Source of the DNA: Gimesia maris
Lineage (GTDB): Bacteria; Planctomycetota; Planctomycetia; Planctomycetales; Planctomycetaceae
Reading direction: 5' to 3'
Assembly: GCF_008298035.1 (NCBI RefSeq)
Contig: NZ_CP042910.1
Coordinates: 5,781,001-5,845,000, forward strand
Length of the DNA: 64,000 bases
Below are positions 28,060 to 38,395 of this stretch, one piece after another (position 1 is the stretch's first letter; each line of letters starts with the position of its first letter). The translations under genes were made by a program, and so were the position numbers. The notes under the pieces were generated by a model, which worked only from the letters and a program-made list of their open reading frames with translations, had not been told where the DNA came from and did no database searches.

Positions 28060-29100
28060 TCAGGGTTGCGATTCATAGACCTGGGTCACCTGGACTTCAT
28101 ATTTTCCCGGAAATGTCTTCCAGCCATTTTCCATTTCCCGTCCCAGAATGTTGAACTGCAACGTTCCTTTCGGTACCAGAAAATAGAGCCCCCCTTTAAA
28201 ATCTTCATGCACGCAGGGATAGATTTTGTTATTCACGCGGGCTTCCATGAAATAACCTAATCCACCCAGCATTGAATTCAGACAGACGGTATTCCGGTAA
28301 TGCAGCAGGTCGGGCATCACGCCTTGTGTCTGCAAAAATGCATTCCAGTCGGTGTAAAAATTCTTCAACGAACTCTGCAGTTCGGCAACACGTGGTTGAT
28401 CGAGTTGTGCACCCTGTTTGCTGATATAATCCATCAGCGCCGGATCGCCTGTCAGATCGACACGCACCAGTTCGGTTTTTGCTCCCGGTTTCAAGCGGAC
28501 TTCCAATCCCCCCTTTTCAAGACCGTAAAACAGCACATCCATCAGATCACTCTGCACTCGCCGGGGCGTTTCCAGCAGATTCTGATTGACCGCCTTGATC
28601 ACATCTTCCGACACTCCCGCATTCGCAGGATTGAGTCGCTGTTCCACCTTGGCAGCTTCAGACGAAATCCGCGCCGCGACCAGATTACCTTCAAGACGCA
28701 GTCCAAAATTCCAGTAAAAGTACCCGGCGACTCCCACCATCACCGCAAAGAAAAACAGAAACAGAATCACTCCCCCGGCATTCGATTTTCGTCGCTTCCT
28801 TAAATACTGGGCCGTGGCACTCGATCGAGGTTGTGGAGCCACCACATTCACGGGCGGCATGACAGGGCTTGATTCCGGAGTCTGGCTGGCAGGAGGCGGA
28901 GTGGGTGTATCTTGTGAAGGTGAAACCGCAGAGTCAGGAGCAGCAGCAGGATCAGCAGACGGCGTGCCGCCCTCCGCTGCAAACGGATTGGGAATCACCA
29001 GTTTTGTGCCACACCGGGGACAGTCTCCCTGCTTTCCTGCGGTCGAATCAGGAACTTTTAATGTGGACGTACAAAAAGGACAATCAAACTGAATCGCCAT
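28060..29100 (-). CDS. zinc-ribbon membrane protein of unknown function
   Basis: 346 residues. The N-terminal zinc ribbon (FDCPFCTSTL then GDCPRCGTKL, a C-x2-C...C-x2-C pair) resembles the MJ0042 type common in planctomycetes. A proline- and serine-rich linker (about residues 45-105) leads to one membrane helix (GGVILFLFFFAVMVGVAGYFYWNF) and a C-terminal extracytoplasmic domain with no recognised family. It converges on hemW with a 9-bp gap. Confidence 0.7.
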   Translation of the reverse strand: MAIQFDCPFCTSTLKVPDSTAGKQGDCPRCGTKLVIPNPFAAEGGTPSADPAAAPDSAVSPSQDTPTPPPASQTPESSPVMPPVNVVAPQPRSSATAQYLRKRRKSNAGGVILFLFFFAVMVGVAGYFYWNFGLRLEGNLVAARISSEAAKVEQRLNPANAGVSEDVIKAVNQNLLETPRRVQSDLMDVLFYGLEKGGLEVRLKPGAKTELVRVDLTGDPALMDYISKQGAQLDQPRVAELQSSLKNFYTDWNAFLQTQGVMPDLLHYRNTVCLNSMLGGLGYFMEARVNNKIYPCVHEDFKGGLYFLVPKGTLQFNILGREMENGWKTFPGKYEVQVTQVYESQP

Positions 29101-29294
29101 TGTTTAACTCAGTGAATAATAAATTATTGAAAAACGGATTGAGCCTGAAAGAAAGAGTTCAATCATCCGGAAATCAGCTGTGGCAGCTTCGGTAGGGAAC
29201 TAGTGCGCGACTGAACGGAATTATAAGGATTTGACTACGAAAAACCAGAGAGTTTTCGTCCTCTCTGTCCGGATCACTCAGATTTCAGGACCAG

Positions 29295-32273
29295 TTATTT
29301 TAATGATTCCAGATATGCCAGCAGATGCGCGGCCTGTTCGGCAGTCAGATCCCGTAATAACTGGTCGGGCATGATCGACTTTTTCTGCATGGTGAGACTC
29401 TCGATCTCAGTCGGAGCGATTTCCTGTACCTCGTTTTTCGCGTCTTTCAGTCGTACGACTGTCTCATCTTTTTTCAGTAACAGCCCGCTGATCACCTTGC
29501 CGGAACGCAACACGACAACACAGGTGAAATACTTTTCGTCAATCTTTCGAGAAGGCTCAATAATATTTTCCAGCAGTTCCTGACGGGAAAGCTTCTTGCC
29601 GATCTGTGTCAGATCGGGCCCCAGTTCTTTCCCATGCTGATGCACGCGATGACAATTGCGACATTGCAGTCCTGCCATTTCGAAAAACAGTTTTTTTCCC
29701 TCACGCGAATCTCCTGGAATCGAAACCAGTGCAGCAGAATCGATCTTCACGCCCAGGCGTTTCACCCGTTGCTCCTCAGGCAGAAATCGTTCGAACAGAT
29801 CCCTTATCTGTGCGCTGGGATGTTCGGTCCCCAGTTGAATCATCAGTCTTCGCATCTGATCGGAAATCGGCGTATCATCCAATGACCTGAGTATCATCAG
29901 ACCGCCGCTGGTAGTACCCAGGACTTCCTGAATTTTCTGGCTTACAAATTCCTGATCCTCAATCTGGACGGCATCTGACAACAGTTGTCCCTGGCGATTT
30001 CTCAAGCGAGAGACTTCAAAGGTAGAGTCTCCGGATATTCCCGGCAGACTTTCGATCCAGTCACGTACCAGTCGTGTCCCCCGGGTATCGACACAGGAGG
30101 AACCGGAATAAGGCATGCGACCTTTTCCCAGCTTGCTCATGCGATACAGGAGCACCGAACGATAGGGATCGCTGGGAGCAATCACCTGCGCATCGTGAAT
30201 TCCAAACGTTCCCTGAGTCGGTTTCACCCCCATGACTTTCATGGCATCAATGTCCAATGTCGCACCCAGTTCAATTGTCGCCCCGCCTCCCCCATTACTC
30301 CGATGACAGTGTCGACAGTTGGTATGCAGATACGAACGTGCCCGGGAATTCAAGGCTTCGCCCGTATCATAAGGATCGACCAGGTAATTGGCATTGGCCC
30401 CTTTCGAATCGGTCCACACCGATTCCGGCAGTACTTTAATATGTGCCAGTGATCTCAGTTGATGATCGACCGTCGCACCGTACTTCTGACTTCGATTTAA
30501 CTGGGGTTCTTCAAATGACAGGATCGACAGATAGTTCTGGTAAGGCGTATGACAGACCGCACACTCAGCCCGACTGGGAATCGGCCACTCATAAGAAATC
30601 GTTTTCTCTGCAGGCTCACCAGTAGCGATCGCCAGTTTGATCTGGTCTCCTGACGCTGGAACCAGTGTCGCATCGGTCTGGTCTTCATTCCAGCGATAAG
30701 AATAACCCAGCCAGCGGGCCCCGTTAAAATGCATTAACTGAGTTTCCAGACGATACGCGCTTGCGGGATTTCCCCGTTCGGTTTCAATGGAAATCGTTTT
30801 CACCAGCACACTGTCTTTGGGGAAGTTCCAGATTTTTTTCTTGACGACATCAATAGTCGTCTCATCAGGGAGCGCCACAAATCGTTCTGCGGTGGCATAG
30901 TCAGCCCAGGCCGGCGCATTGATGCTGTAGGGAATGACGCCGGGAGCCACCTCATGTTTTGCAGTATCCTGGAACAGACCGGTCTGGCTCAGCAAAGTCG
31001 GGAACTCGGGATTGTGTTCCGATTCCTTAATCGGCACCAGGCGATGAAAACCGCCCCCTTCAATATCGACAATATAAACTTCCCCCGTATCATCGACGGC
31101 AAACGCCGTCACTTTCAAGGTGGAGTTAGCCAGCTCTTCATGCCAGTTCACCCGCTTGTCGGAATACCTCAGTCCCCAGAGTTTTCCCGTCGAGTAATCG
31201 CCGTAGATATAGGTATCGTTTAACTCTTTCAGACGCGGACTCTGATAGAAATAGCCGCCCGTGATCGAACGTGCTTCCCGATGCGAATGTGCCACGGTTG
31301 GCGGCAGGATCGGCGTAGGTCCCGGCTTCAAACCCGGTTTAACCGGTTGCATTCCTTCCCGAATACTCCAGCCGTAATTGCCTCCTTTTTCCACACGATA
31401 AACGAGTTCCCACAACTCCCAGCCCACATCCCCCACCCACAAATCACCGTTCTCAGGATGAAAGCACATCTTCCAGGGATTACGAAATCCGAACGCCCAG
31501 ATCTCAGGTCGCACGTTCTGCTGATTCACAAACGGGTTGTCGGCTGGGATCGAATAAGGCTTCTCTTTCCCGGCATGATCCACGTCAATGCGCAAGATAC
31601 AGGAGAGCAGATTGCTGACATCCTGGCCCGCATTATGGATATCCGGAGGGGAAGCCGGTCCGCCATCACCCGTCGAAATATATAGATAACCATCCGGACC
31701 AAATCTCAGACAGCCCCCATTGTGTCCCCCCGATAACCAGTCGATCAGAATCTCTTCCGAATCGGGATCACAACGTGGCGGATCGGTATCCAGCACTTTA
31801 AATCTCGAAACGCGGGTCCCTTCCGGCAGTTCGGGTTTCAGCACATAACAGATATAGACATAGCGATTCTCGGCAAACCGGGGATGGAATGTGATCCCGT
31901 AAATTTCATTCAATCCCGGTTCTTTGAGTTTCAGATCCAAAAACAGATCGGCCTCTGAACGCTGTTGATCTTCATAGTGGAACGAAAAGATTTTCCCCTT
32001 GCGCTCCGCTACGAAGAACCGTTTCTCTCCCGGAGCCGTCGCAATCGCCAGGGGCTGATTGAATTTCAGTTGGGGAAAGGCTCGCTCCGTTTCGTAAGGC
32101 AACGCCGGGTCGGGAGTGCCTTTGACACGCGACGTGGTCCAGGGGACTCGCTTTTCCAGACCAAAACGGGAATCCTCTGCGTGTATCGCTGTAACCTGGA
32201 TCACAAAACAGGCGAGCACCGCAGAAAAAAGGAACCAGACATCCAAACGATTCTTATTCTCAGGGGCTGACAT
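29295..32273 (-). CDS. secreted propeller/c-type cytochrome fusion
   Basis: 992 residues. A signal sequence (FLFSAVLACFVIQVTAIHA) is followed by a six-bladed sugar-dehydrogenase-like propeller (GITFHPRFAENRYVYICYV; GGHNGGCLRFGPDGYLYIST; FGFRNPWKMCFHPENGDLWVGDVG). The C-terminal half carries three CxxCH heme sites: CAVCH, CRHCH and CRNCH, the last in a PVC-type heme domain (GPDLTQIGKKLSRQELLENIIEPS). It probably acts in the periplasm, oxidising a sugar or related substrate. RBS GAGGAAAT precedes the ATG at 32273. Confidence 0.85.
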   Translation of the reverse strand: MSAPENKNRLDVWFLFSAVLACFVIQVTAIHAEDSRFGLEKRVPWTTSRVKGTPDPALPYETERAFPQLKFNQPLAIATAPGEKRFFVAERKGKIFSFHYEDQQRSEADLFLDLKLKEPGLNEIYGITFHPRFAENRYVYICYVLKPELPEGTRVSRFKVLDTDPPRCDPDSEEILIDWLSGGHNGGCLRFGPDGYLYISTGDGGPASPPDIHNAGQDVSNLLSCILRIDVDHAGKEKPYSIPADNPFVNQQNVRPEIWAFGFRNPWKMCFHPENGDLWVGDVGWELWELVYRVEKGGNYGWSIREGMQPVKPGLKPGPTPILPPTVAHSHREARSITGGYFYQSPRLKELNDTYIYGDYSTGKLWGLRYSDKRVNWHEELANSTLKVTAFAVDDTGEVYIVDIEGGGFHRLVPIKESEHNPEFPTLLSQTGLFQDTAKHEVAPGVIPYSINAPAWADYATAERFVALPDETTIDVVKKKIWNFPKDSVLVKTISIETERGNPASAYRLETQLMHFNGARWLGYSYRWNEDQTDATLVPASGDQIKLAIATGEPAEKTISYEWPIPSRAECAVCHTPYQNYLSILSFEEPQLNRSQKYGATVDHQLRSLAHIKVLPESVWTDSKGANANYLVDPYDTGEALNSRARSYLHTNCRHCHRSNGGGGATIELGATLDIDAMKVMGVKPTQGTFGIHDAQVIAPSDPYRSVLLYRMSKLGKGRMPYSGSSCVDTRGTRLVRDWIESLPGISGDSTFEVSRLRNRQGQLLSDAVQIEDQEFVSQKIQEVLGTTSGGLMILRSLDDTPISDQMRRLMIQLGTEHPSAQIRDLFERFLPEEQRVKRLGVKIDSAALVSIPGDSREGKKLFFEMAGLQCRNCHRVHQHGKELGPDLTQIGKKLSRQELLENIIEPSRKIDEKYFTCVVVLRSGKVISGLLLKKDETVVRLKDAKNEVQEIAPTEIESLTMQKKSIMPDQLLRDLTAEQAAHLLAYLESLK

Positions 32274-32426
32274 TTCAGAATTTCCTCATTCGTCGTTCGT
32301 CAGGACGTTTCGCAGGATTCGAGGGCTTATAATACACTGCTACTATTCAACCTTGCGGGACTGGCAAATGCAATTGCGAAACTCCCGCATTCACTGCGGA
32401 AACGGAATCTATATTGATCAAACCGG

Positions 32427-34754
32427 TTATCGCATGTTAACCGGATCGACATCAATGATGTACTCAATTCCTTTTTCGCGAGGCAGTTTTCCTTCCACCT
32501 CATGCCAGAGCTGCAGAATCTGGTCGACCTCAAGGGCCGCCAGTTGAAAATGATAACGGAAATACTTTTTCAGCCGGATGATGGGAGCCGGCGCTGGTCC
32601 CAGAATCTGCACCTGCAACTGTTTTTCGCTTGCTGCATCACTTAAAATTGTTGCCAGTTGACGGGCAAAGTGCTCCACGTGTTCTTCCTGGGGACCGCGT
32701 AAAATCACGCGTGCATAATGGGAAAAGGGTGGTGCCAGCATCTCTTTGCGATGTCCCAGCTCCAGCCGGGCAAACCCGAGAAAATCATGGTCCGCTGCTT
32801 TCACAATCGCAGGTTCGGTGGGAGAAGCAGACTGCACAAACACACGCCCCCCCTGCATCCCCCGCCCCGTGCGACCTGCCACCTGCGCAATCAGTTGAAA
32901 CGTGCGTTCGGAAGCGAACAGATCGGGCTGATGCAGCATCGTATCCGCATCCACGACTCCCACCAGCGTCACATTCGGAAAGTCGAGGCCCTTGGCGATC
33001 ATCTGGGTTCCCAGCAGAATATCCACTTCACCGCCGGCAAAGGCATTCAACACACGCGCATGACTGCCCACCCCGCGCATCGTATCACTGTCCATTCGCT
33101 GACAGGAATAACCGGGAAACTTGGCTTTGACCTCTTCTTCCAGTCGCTGCGTTCCTGCCCCCACAAAACGAAGTCCCGGCGCGCCGCAGCCCGGGCAGTT
33201 CGTCGGTGGCTTGGCAGAAAAATCACAACTGTGACAAACTGCCAGATTCTTATCGCGATGCCACGTCAACGAAATTTCACAGTGCGGGCACTTCACCGAG
33301 TTCCCGCATCCCTTACACCATAGCGCGGGAGAGTAACCTCGCAGATTCAGAAACAGGATCACCTGCCCCCCCGCTCCCAGCGCATGTTGCATACCGGTAA
33401 ATAACACCCGGCCGATCGATTCATTCCGCCTGATCTGCACATCGTTCCGCACATCGATAATATTCACATTTGGCATCGGGAGATCATTCACGCGTCGCGG
33501 CATGGAAATCAAAGTGTCTTTTTTCTCGATCACCCGTAACCAGGAATTCAACGTCGGAGTCGCGGAGCCCAGAATCAGGGGAACCCGTTCCAGTTCAGAT
33601 CGCTTGCGGGCCACCTCGCGTGCATGATAGCGGGGCGCGGTCTCCTGCTTGAAGGATGTTTCGTGTTCTTCATCAATAATAATCAAACCCAGATGCGGTG
33701 CCGGCGCAAAGACAGCACTGCGGGCACCGACAATCACCTGCACCTTGCCGGCGGCGATATTCTGCCAGTGATAGTGTCGGTCACTGTCCGTTAAATGGCT
33801 GTGCAATACCGCGACCGAATCAAAGCGGGAACGAAACCGCTGAATCGCCTGGGGCGTCAGGCTGATTTCCGGAACGAGCACAATCGCCTGCTGTCCATAA
33901 CTCACCACTTCGCGAATCGCCTGAATATAAACTTCGGTTTTGCCACTCCCGGTCACGCCGTGCAACACAAATGTCTCACTCTGCTGACCACGAATGGCAG
34001 TCAGAATCTGATCCAAAGCCAGTCGCTGATCCCGATTCAGCTTCAGGTCATCCTGTTTCTGAATATGTGCATGCACGACGTCATCGTCATTTTCAAAATA
34101 TTGCATCCGTTTTTGATGACTGCTGATTACCGCTTTCTTTTTCAGCGAATTCACCGGGCCGGACCCGCATTCTGCCGCCTGCGTCAGTTCATCCAACGTC
34201 AGCGGACGGGCAGCAGACTTGAGTGCATCATAAACGGCACGCTGTTTCGCTGGCAGTTTCTCGATGATTTCGTTCTGTTCTGCTTCCCCAGGCACAGGCA
34301 CCACTTCAAACACTGTCACCATCCGGGTCCCGGCCTGATTTTTGACTCCCGCGGGAACCACGCAATCCAGGACCTGTCCCCAACTGCACAGATACCGGTC
34401 AGCAATCCAGCGCGTGAGTTTCAGCATTTTGGCATTGAACAGCGGGCGACTGTCCAGAATGGCTTCGACCGACTTCAAACGCACACTGGGCAGATTCTCA
34501 TCGCCAGGTCCCACCCCCACACAATACCCGGGCGCCAGCTGGTTTCCTCTGCCAAAGGGAACCTGTACGCGATGTCCCGCCCGCAACAGCGGTCTCAGCT
34601 CTTCCGGTACTTTGTAATGAAAGACGCGATCCACCGGGCGATTCAGGACGATTTCCGCCAGATACAGATCCTGGGCCGACTCCCGCTCCCAGGGCATCGG
34701 GTTTTCGGGAAGTTCCTCTTCTTCAAACAGGCTCTGTTGCTTCGGTTTACTCAT
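32427..34754 (-). CDS. priA: primosomal replication-restart helicase PriA
   Basis: 775 residues. The N-terminal DNA-binding domain (YHYKVPEELRPLLRAGHRVQVPFG-like) is followed by the helicase with Walker A GVTGSGKTEVY at about 265 and DEEH at about 360. The zinc-binding region with paired CxxC motifs (CKGCGNSVKCPHC; CHSCDFSA; NCPGCG) is present. The QVAGRTGRG motif lies in the C-terminal helicase half. The start is taken at 34754 (MSKPKQQSLFEEEEL); an ATG at 34829 would add 25 untypical residues. Confidence 0.95.
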   Translation of the reverse strand: MSKPKQQSLFEEEELPENPMPWERESAQDLYLAEIVLNRPVDRVFHYKVPEELRPLLRAGHRVQVPFGRGNQLAPGYCVGVGPGDENLPSVRLKSVEAILDSRPLFNAKMLKLTRWIADRYLCSWGQVLDCVVPAGVKNQAGTRMVTVFEVVPVPGEAEQNEIIEKLPAKQRAVYDALKSAARPLTLDELTQAAECGSGPVNSLKKKAVISSHQKRMQYFENDDDVVHAHIQKQDDLKLNRDQRLALDQILTAIRGQQSETFVLHGVTGSGKTEVYIQAIREVVSYGQQAIVLVPEISLTPQAIQRFRSRFDSVAVLHSHLTDSDRHYHWQNIAAGKVQVIVGARSAVFAPAPHLGLIIIDEEHETSFKQETAPRYHAREVARKRSELERVPLILGSATPTLNSWLRVIEKKDTLISMPRRVNDLPMPNVNIIDVRNDVQIRRNESIGRVLFTGMQHALGAGGQVILFLNLRGYSPALWCKGCGNSVKCPHCEISLTWHRDKNLAVCHSCDFSAKPPTNCPGCGAPGLRFVGAGTQRLEEEVKAKFPGYSCQRMDSDTMRGVGSHARVLNAFAGGEVDILLGTQMIAKGLDFPNVTLVGVVDADTMLHQPDLFASERTFQLIAQVAGRTGRGMQGGRVFVQSASPTEPAIVKAADHDFLGFARLELGHRKEMLAPPFSHYARVILRGPQEEHVEHFARQLATILSDAASEKQLQVQILGPAPAPIIRLKKYFRYHFQLAALEVDQILQLWHEVEGKLPREKGIEYIIDVDPVNMR

Positions 34755-34930
34755 CACGCCAGCTGGATATACTAGGGGAAAGGGTTCTTTTGTTTTGTAA
34801 CTCTTTCCCCTGCTGAACTCAACAAACAAACTCGACTATCGAGTTTTCGCGACAAAAGATTCCTCGACCTCCTTCATGGCGAACCGGAACCGCCGCCTGA
34901 AGCAGAATTCGGGATAGAAACGATCAATCA

Positions 34931-35533
34931 ATGCGTATTGGAATACTAGGCGGAACGTTTGACCCTGTGCACAATGCGCATCTCCTGATGGCAGAACAGT
35001 GCCGCGAGCAATGTGAACTGGATCAGATCTGGTTCATCCCCGCCGGAAACCCGCCGCACAAAGAAGGCAAAAATGTCACTTCCGGCAAACAGCGCCGGGA
35101 AATGCTCGATTTCGCGATCGCCGGCCACCCCGCGTTTCTGATCAAAGATCTGGAACTGCACCGCGAAGGTCCCAGCTATACAGTCGTCACACTGCAGGAA
35201 CTGCAGGCTCTGCACCCGCAGGACGAGTTCTTTCTGATTATCGGTGCGGATTCGGTCAGAGACCTGCATACCTGGCGCGAACCGGAAGCCATTCTGGAAC
35301 TGGCCAGCCTGATCGGCGTCAATCGCCCTAACATTAGTCTACCAGACCTGACCGAGCTGAAGCAGAAATTCGGTGCAGCCATCGACCGGAAAATCTTCTG
35401 GGTCACCATGCCGGGTATCGAGATCTCATCCACCGATCTCCGGCAGCGAATTCATGAAAATAGAAGTGTCCGCTATATGACGCCCCGTTCCGTCGAAGTT
35501 TATATCCACAATAACAGACTATATTTAGAGTAA
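34931..35533 (+). CDS. nadD: nicotinate-nucleotide adenylyltransferase
   Basis: 200-residue NaMN adenylyltransferase of NAD synthesis. The nucleotidyltransferase motif GGTFDPVHNAHL is at the N-terminus, FIPAGNPPHK follows and the second motif ISSTDLRQRI is near the C-terminus. It is divergent from priA across about 175 bp. Confidence 0.95.
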   Translation: MRIGILGGTFDPVHNAHLLMAEQCREQCELDQIWFIPAGNPPHKEGKNVTSGKQRREMLDFAIAGHPAFLIKDLELHREGPSYTVVTLQELQALHPQDEFFLIIGADSVRDLHTWREPEAILELASLIGVNRPNISLPDLTELKQKFGAAIDRKIFWVTMPGIEISSTDLRQRIHENRSVRYMTPRSVEVYIHNNRLYLE

Positions 35534-35892
35534 GATTTCTCTAAACTAATAATTTCACTTCGTTTATGAGAGAGGAACTCTTATAAATAGTGCTGACTAC
35601 TGGAAATTCCCGTCGGTTTTGATCAGAATTAGGAAGCAGGATCGCGATTGAGCATTTAATTCGATGCCTGCTGTAAGATGTCGGTGTTAAATGGAGACAA
35701 TCCGGGAATGGATCACCCGCCTGTAGAAATTGACTACCCACTGAAACCTGCCTGAAAATCTCACCAGATATTATTGAGACAACTTTGATCCTGTTCAACA
35801 GCGACACCATCAGAGAATCGGATTAAAAAATATACCTGTCAGTGTGACTCATCACTCGGCCTGACCAACCTGACAGAAATCGTAAGGAAAAT
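35534..35892. other. intergenic, 359 bp
   Basis: AT-rich, no gene recognised. It presumably holds the promoter of the plus-strand run that starts at 35893; no boxes were assigned with confidence. Confidence 0.35.
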
Positions 35893-37101
35893 ATGGTTGT
35901 CATGGATTCGAAATCTACAACAAAACTCAATACAGAACTGGAAGAAGGAGCCTCGCTTTCAGCCTTTGATTACGAACCCCGAACACGCATTGTGTTCGGC
36001 AGTGGTTCACTGAACCGACTGGGAGCACTCGCTGTTGCAGAAAATGCCAGGCGCGTCCTGCTGGTCACCGACAAAGGACTGGCGGCCGCCGGCCACGAAG
36101 CCCGGGCCGTCGCATCGCTTGAGGATAGCGGAATTGAGATCACGATCTTTGATGACGTCCATGCCAACCCCACAACAGTAGACGTCGAACGAGGTCTGCA
36201 GGTCGCCCGACAACATCAGATCGACCTGATCGTCGGTCTGGGGGGAGGCAGCAGTATGGACTGCGCCAAAGGCATCAATTTCCTGCTGACCAATGGCGGT
36301 AAAATGGAAGATTACTGGGGCGTCGGTAAAGCGAGCAAACCGATGCTTCCCTTAATCGCTGTCCCCACAACCGCAGGAACGGGCAGTGAAGCACAGTCGT
36401 TCGCTGTCATCGCCCATCCTGAAACTCACATGAAAATGGCCTGCGGCGATAAAAAAGCAGCCTGCCGCGTCGCGATTCTTGATCCCGAACTCACATTGAC
36501 CATGCCCCGCTCGGTCACACATGTCACCGGCATCGATGCACTAAGTCACGCACTGGAAACTTTCGTGACGAAACCGCGCAACGAAATCTCCCAGCTTTTC
36601 AGCCGTCGCGCCTGGACTCTGCTCGCCAACAGCTTTCCCCAGGTACTCAACTCCCCCAATGACCTGACCGCCCGGGGAAACATGCAACTGGGGGCCCACT
36701 TCGCCGGCGCCGCGATTGAAAACTCGATGCTGGGCGCCACGCATGCCCTGGCCAACCCGCTTTCTGCGCATTTCGGCCTCACGCATGGCATTGCCATCGG
36801 GATTATGTTGCCCCATGTCATTCGTTTTAATGCAGAACTGGTAGGTTCACAGTATTCGCTGCTGGCATCCGACATTGGTCTCTGCGATCCACAGGACCCC
36901 GCTGGCGCAGGCCTGTTGGCCGAACACTTTCAATCACTGGTTTCGCTGGCCGGTGCGCCAACCACTCTTTCAGAGTGTGAAGTCGACCTGAATCTGGTCG
37001 ACCAGCTGGCGGAAGAAGCATCCCGACAATGGACCGGCAACTTTAACCCTCGGCCCGTCGATCAATCCTCACTTAGGGATTTGTACGAATGCGCGTTTTA
37101 A
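35893..37101 (+). CDS. iron-containing alcohol dehydrogenase
   Basis: 402 residues of the type III (iron) alcohol dehydrogenase family. The [11 protein letters not shown] cofactor motif, [16 protein letters not shown] and the metal-binding histidine region [13 protein letters not shown], followed by the [18 protein letters not shown] segment, are all present. The substrate is not predictable. The start has AAGGAAAAT just upstream. Its 3' end overlaps the next gene by 13 bp, so the two are probably coupled. Confidence 0.9.
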   Translation: MVVMDSKSTTKLNTELEEGASLSAFDYEPRTRIVFGSGSLNRLGALAVAENARRVLLVTDKGLAAAGHEARAVASLEDSGIEITIFDDVHANPTTVDVERGLQVARQHQIDLIVGLGGGSSMDCAKGINFLLTNGGKMEDYWGVGKASKPMLPLIAVPTTAGTGSEAQSFAVIAHPETHMKMACGDKKAACRVAILDPELTLTMPRSVTHVTGIDALSHALETFVTKPRNEISQLFSRRAWTLLANSFPQVLNSPNDLTARGNMQLGAHFAGAAIENSMLGATHALANPLSAHFGLTHGIAIGIMLPHVIRFNAELVGSQYSLLASDIGLCDPQDPAGAGLLAEHFQSLVSLAGAPTTLSECEVDLNLVDQLAEEASRQWTGNFNPRPVDQSSLRDLYECAF

Positions 37102-38315
37102 CTGCTTCCCGATTCACACACTGCTGGTACGTTTCGATCCTGCTCCTCCTGGTCTGCTCAATCCATAGCGTCACCGCTGCTGAAAAATCAGATGTTTCAG
37201 ACAAGCCGGGCTCGCCAGCAACGGATGACTCCAGAGAAGCAGGAAACTGGACTTCTTTCCGGAATGGCAAACTTCAGCAGGGAATCGCAGAATCCACACT
37301 GCCCGCCGAACTGGAACTGCTCTGGCAACATACCTCTTCCGATGGCATCGCCTCTACCGCTGCGATCGTCGGCAATCGCGTCTATATGGCGGGCCTCAAC
37401 GGTTATGTGGAATGCCTTGACCTCAAGACAGGCAAACCGATCTGGAAATACCGCTCGATTGAAAATCCCGATCCCAAAGAATTCGCCCCCGGTTTCAAAG
37501 CCTCGCCGCTGGTCACAGCGAAAGGCGTCTACCTGGGAGACGAAGACGGGATCTTTCACGCCATTGATCTCAAGACGGGGAAAAAACTCTGGCAGTTCAA
37601 AACGGATGCTGAAATCATCAGCAGCGCCAATGTCACGGCAGACGGAAAACTCCTGTTCGGCAGCTACGACAATTCGCTGTACTGTCTCAAGGAAAATGAT
37701 GGTTCTCTCGTCTGGCGTTTTGAAACCGACGGCTATGTCAACTGCTCCCCCGCCATCGTGGAAAATTTCACGTTTGTGACCGGCTGCGATGAACAACTCC
37801 GCGTCATCGATATCGCCACAGGCAAACAGCACAGCATTATGCCCCTGGCAACCTACCTGATCGCCTCGCCGGCTTTGATGGGAGACAACCTCTACGTGGG
37901 TACTTATGCCAGTGAAATTATCTCGGTCAACTGGAAAGAACTGAGAGTCGACTGGCGTTTTAAAGATCCCAAAAAAGAATTTCCCTATCATTCTTCTGCA
38001 GCAATTACAGATGAGTACGTCGTCGCAGGCGGCCGGGACAAGCAGGTTCACTGTGTCGACCGCAAGACCGGAAAATCGGTCTGGGATTTTGCCACTCGCG
38101 GACGTGTTGACAGCTCTCCCGTCATTCTGGGAAATCGCGTCTTTATCGGATCTTCGGACGACAACCTGTATGAACTGGACCTGAAGACAGGCAAGAACAT
38201 CTGGAAAAAAAATCTGGGTGATGACATCACTGCTTCACCTGCGATTGGCTCAGGACATTTGATCATCGGCACAGAATCCCGAAATGGTGCCTTGTATTGT
38301 TTCGGAAAGAAGTGA
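37089..38315 (+). CDS. secreted PQQ-type beta-propeller protein
   Basis: 408 residues with a signal sequence ([20 protein letters not shown]). Repeats typical of PQQ-binding-like and BamB-like propellers run along the protein: [66 protein letters not shown] and [16 protein letters not shown]. There are about seven blades. The catalytic residues of true quinoprotein dehydrogenases are not evident, so it may be structural. It overlaps the alcohol dehydrogenase gene by 13 bp; together they suggest a membrane-linked or periplasmic oxidation module, which is inference. Confidence 0.82.
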   Translation: MRVLTASRFTHCWYVSILLLLVCSIHSVTAAEKSDVSDKPGSPATDDSREAGNWTSFRNGKLQQGIAESTLPAELELLWQHTSSDGIASTAAIVGNRVYMAGLNGYVECLDLKTGKPIWKYRSIENPDPKEFAPGFKASPLVTAKGVYLGDEDGIFHAIDLKTGKKLWQFKTDAEIISSANVTADGKLLFGSYDNSLYCLKENDGSLVWRFETDGYVNCSPAIVENFTFVTGCDEQLRVIDIATGKQHSIMPLATYLIASPALMGDNLYVGTYASEIISVNWKELRVDWRFKDPKKEFPYHSSAAITDEYVVAGGRDKQVHCVDRKTGKSVWDFATRGRVDSSPVILGNRVFIGSSDDNLYELDLKTGKNIWKKNLGDDITASPAIGSGHLIIGTESRNGALYCFGKK

Positions 38316-38395
38316 CAATAAGAAGTAAGCCCCGGAAACAGCAGAAACGCTGACGCTGGTTCCACTGAACATTTACTTAAGACGTTGAGAGAAAT

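Noticed and set aside
33795-34775. 326-codon plus-strand frame over priA
   Set aside because: Antisense to intact helicase and zinc motifs.
37197-38051. 284-codon antisense frame under the propeller gene
   Set aside because: Mirror of a repetitive coding sequence with no family match.
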